Below, piece by piece: positions 5,320 through 6,116 of a stretch of DNA of 6,116 nucleotides. The stretch's first letter is position 1. Every line of letters begins with the position of its first letter. This DNA comes from an uncultured Dietzia sp. Lineage in GTDB: Bacteria; Actinomycetota; Actinomycetes; Mycobacteriales; Mycobacteriaceae. Below the pieces are notes generated by a model. The model was not told the DNA's origin. It made no database searches and saw nothing but the letters and a program-made list of their open reading frames with translations. The stretch covers positions 1 to 6,116 of the forward strand of contig CAMNYG010000089.1 of NCBI GenBank assembly GCA_946570335.1. The letters run 5' to 3'. The position numbers and the translations under genes were made by a program.

Positions 5320-5518
5320 TGAGAGGTTTTCCGCTCGCGCCGTCGGCGACTCCGCATTCGCTTTCGCCCGGATCTGCGGATGCTCTGTCCGGGGCCTTCA
5401 CGTAGTTCTCGGCTCCCGGTTCTCGCTCCCGCCTCGCTATTGCGCACCATCAGCGATTTGCGCACCGTCAGCGTTGCGACACGCCGGGCGAGATCTCGCT
5501 GATGGTGCGCAACACCGG
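5320..5518. repeat. Intergenic repeat element, copy 2 (about 199 bp)
   Basis: This is a direct-oriented second copy of 5088-5293, again starting TGAGAGG and ending with the same hairpin core. It is spaced 26 bp from copy 1. The identical 86-bp core suggests recent duplication or gene conversion, while the variable middle (near 5412-5427) has drifted. Confidence 0.75.
5440..5512. repeat. 17-bp inverted repeat in copy 2
   Basis: The same arms as in copy 1 occur at 5440-5456 and 5496-5512, with the duplicated left arm at 5458-5473. Arms and loop are unchanged between copies, which points to selection on the structure or recent copying. Confidence 0.8.
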
Positions 5519-5615
5519 CGGGGGCTGGCGAGTCCCGGTAGGGGCTGGTGGGGCACAGCGAGTCTCGGCGGGGTCTGGCGAGTCGCGGTGGGGGCTGGTG
5601 AGGCACAGCGAGGCC
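5516..5615. repeat. Degenerate 50-bp tandem repeat, two units plus a remnant
   Basis: Units 5516-5565 and 5566-5615 match at about 44 of 50 positions, both starting CGGCGGGG and containing GGGGCTGGTG and GGCACAGCGAG. A third unit begins at 5616 with CGGCG and then breaks off. Each unit is itself built of two similar G-rich halves. It fills the gap between repeat copy 2 and the dehydrogenase gene; I see no gene in it. Confidence 0.65.
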
Positions 5616-5652
5616 CGGCGCGGTGCTGCACCGGTGCGGGCTTGTCGCGAGG

Positions 5653-6116
5653 TCAGCGCACCGGGATCGCGACGAGCTTGGTCTCGAGGAACTCCTCGAT
5701 CCCGGTCGTGCCGCCCTCCCGGCCCAGCCCCGACTGCTTGATCCCGCCGAACGGTGCGGCCGGGTTGGAGACCACGCCCACGTTGACGCCGACCATCCCG
5801 GCCTGCAGCCGCTCGGACATGGTCAGCGCCCGGTCGAGGTTCTCGGTCATCACGTAGGAGACCAGACCGAACTCGGTGTCGTTGGCCATCGTCACGGCTT
5901 CCTCGTCGGTGTCGAAGGGGATCAGCGCGGCGACGGGGCCGAAGATCTCGGTCGACATCAGTTCGGACTCCGGTGAGACGCCACTGAGCACGGTGGGCGG
6001 ATAGAAGAAGCCGGGGCCGTCCCCGCGGGTGCCGCCGGTCAGCACCTTGGCGCCGCGGGTGACCGCGTCGTCTACCAGTCCCTCGACCTTGGCGACGGCC
6101 TTCTCCTCGTCCAACG
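5653..6116 (-). CDS. gabD: Aldehyde dehydrogenase, likely NAD(P)-dependent succinate-semialdehyde dehydrogenase (C-terminal part)
   Basis: Only the last 153 or so codons are in the window; the gene runs off the right edge and the catalytic Cys and Glu lie outside it. The visible part has the late landmarks of the ALDH superfamily: the EIFGPVA motif whose Glu contacts the nicotinamide ribose (residues 56-62 of this piece), the ANDTEFGL stretch (77-84), GMVGVNVGVVSNPAAPFGG (106-124) and KQSGLGREGG (126-135). The SNPAAPFGG-KQSGLGREGG ending with GIEEFLETK is characteristic of succinate-semialdehyde dehydrogenases, which oxidise succinate semialdehyde to succinate in GABA breakdown. A related semialdehyde dehydrogenase is possible. 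A TTG at the edge of the window reads as an internal Leu, not a start. It faces the repeat region and the whiB gene convergently, so it probably belongs to a separate transcription unit. Confidence 0.82.
   Translation of the reverse strand, partial: LDEEKAVAKVEGLVDDAVTRGAKVLTGGTRGDGPGFFYPPTVLSGVSPESELMSTEIFGPVAALIPFDTDEEAVTMANDTEFGLVSYVMTENLDRALTMSERLQAGMVGVNVGVVSNPAAPFGGIKQSGLGREGGTTGIEEFLETKLVAIPVR

Noticed and set aside
5088..5615. Possible CRISPR array
   Set aside because: The repeats are about 200 bp and 50 bp, few in number, and not separated by uniform unique spacers; no cas gene is present.
5621..5637. Hairpin CGGTG-CTG-CACCG and palindrome GCACCGGTGC as terminator of the dehydrogenase gene
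   Set aside because: The stem is only five pairs with a three-base loop and no T run on the minus strand; too weak to call.
5166..5857. Open frames of 146 and 182 codons across the repeats and the dehydrogenase gene
   Set aside because: Their sequence is the translated repeat units, one runs antisense into the dehydrogenase, and neither has a convincing ribosome binding site or family resemblance.

Overview
The window is high-GC DNA with the gene style of an actinomycete: GTG and TTG starts, tight operon overlaps, and a WhiB-family gene, a family found only in Actinobacteria and their phages. The gene set fits a mycolic-acid-type genus (Dietzia, Gordonia, Rhodococcus and similar), but nothing here fixes the genus.

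Layout. A GntR/FCD regulator (20-703) is followed by a 200-bp regulatory-looking gap and then a four-gene ABC importer operon, ehuB-ehuC-ehuD-ehuA (904-4029), all on the plus strand. The junctions are a 30-bp gap (ehuB/ehuC), a 4-bp ATGA overlap (ehuC/ehuD) and an 11-bp overlap onto a TTG start (ehuD/ehuA). The parts are a lipoprotein binding protein, two membrane permeases and an ATPase. They match the ectoine/hydroxyectoine uptake system Ehu, so the likely job is import of these compatible solutes for osmoprotection or as carbon and nitrogen source. The GntR protein is the obvious candidate regulator. No ectoine synthesis or breakdown gene is visible.

A second module follows. A NarL/LuxR-type response regulator on the minus strand (4092-4709) is divergent from a small WhiB-family iron-sulfur protein (4812-5090). 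Their 102-bp shared control region holds a perfect 18-bp palindrome, and the response regulator looks leaderless, with a TANNNT -10 six bases before its ATG.

From 5088 to 5640 there is no credible gene. The stretch holds two copies of a roughly 200-bp element, each with a perfect 17-bp inverted repeat, followed by a degenerate 50-bp tandem repeat. The first copy begins at the whiB stop codon. The window ends inside the C-terminal part of a minus-strand aldehyde dehydrogenase, most like succinate-semialdehyde dehydrogenase (5653-6116).

Most notable points: a perfect 15-bp-stem hairpin buried in codons 7-18 of ehuC, which may set the ratio of binding protein to permease; the palindrome between the two regulators; the duplicated hairpin element; and a possible change in the ligand-binding aromatic box of EhuB. 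I see no clear evidence of a wholly new system. The core genes belong to known families.
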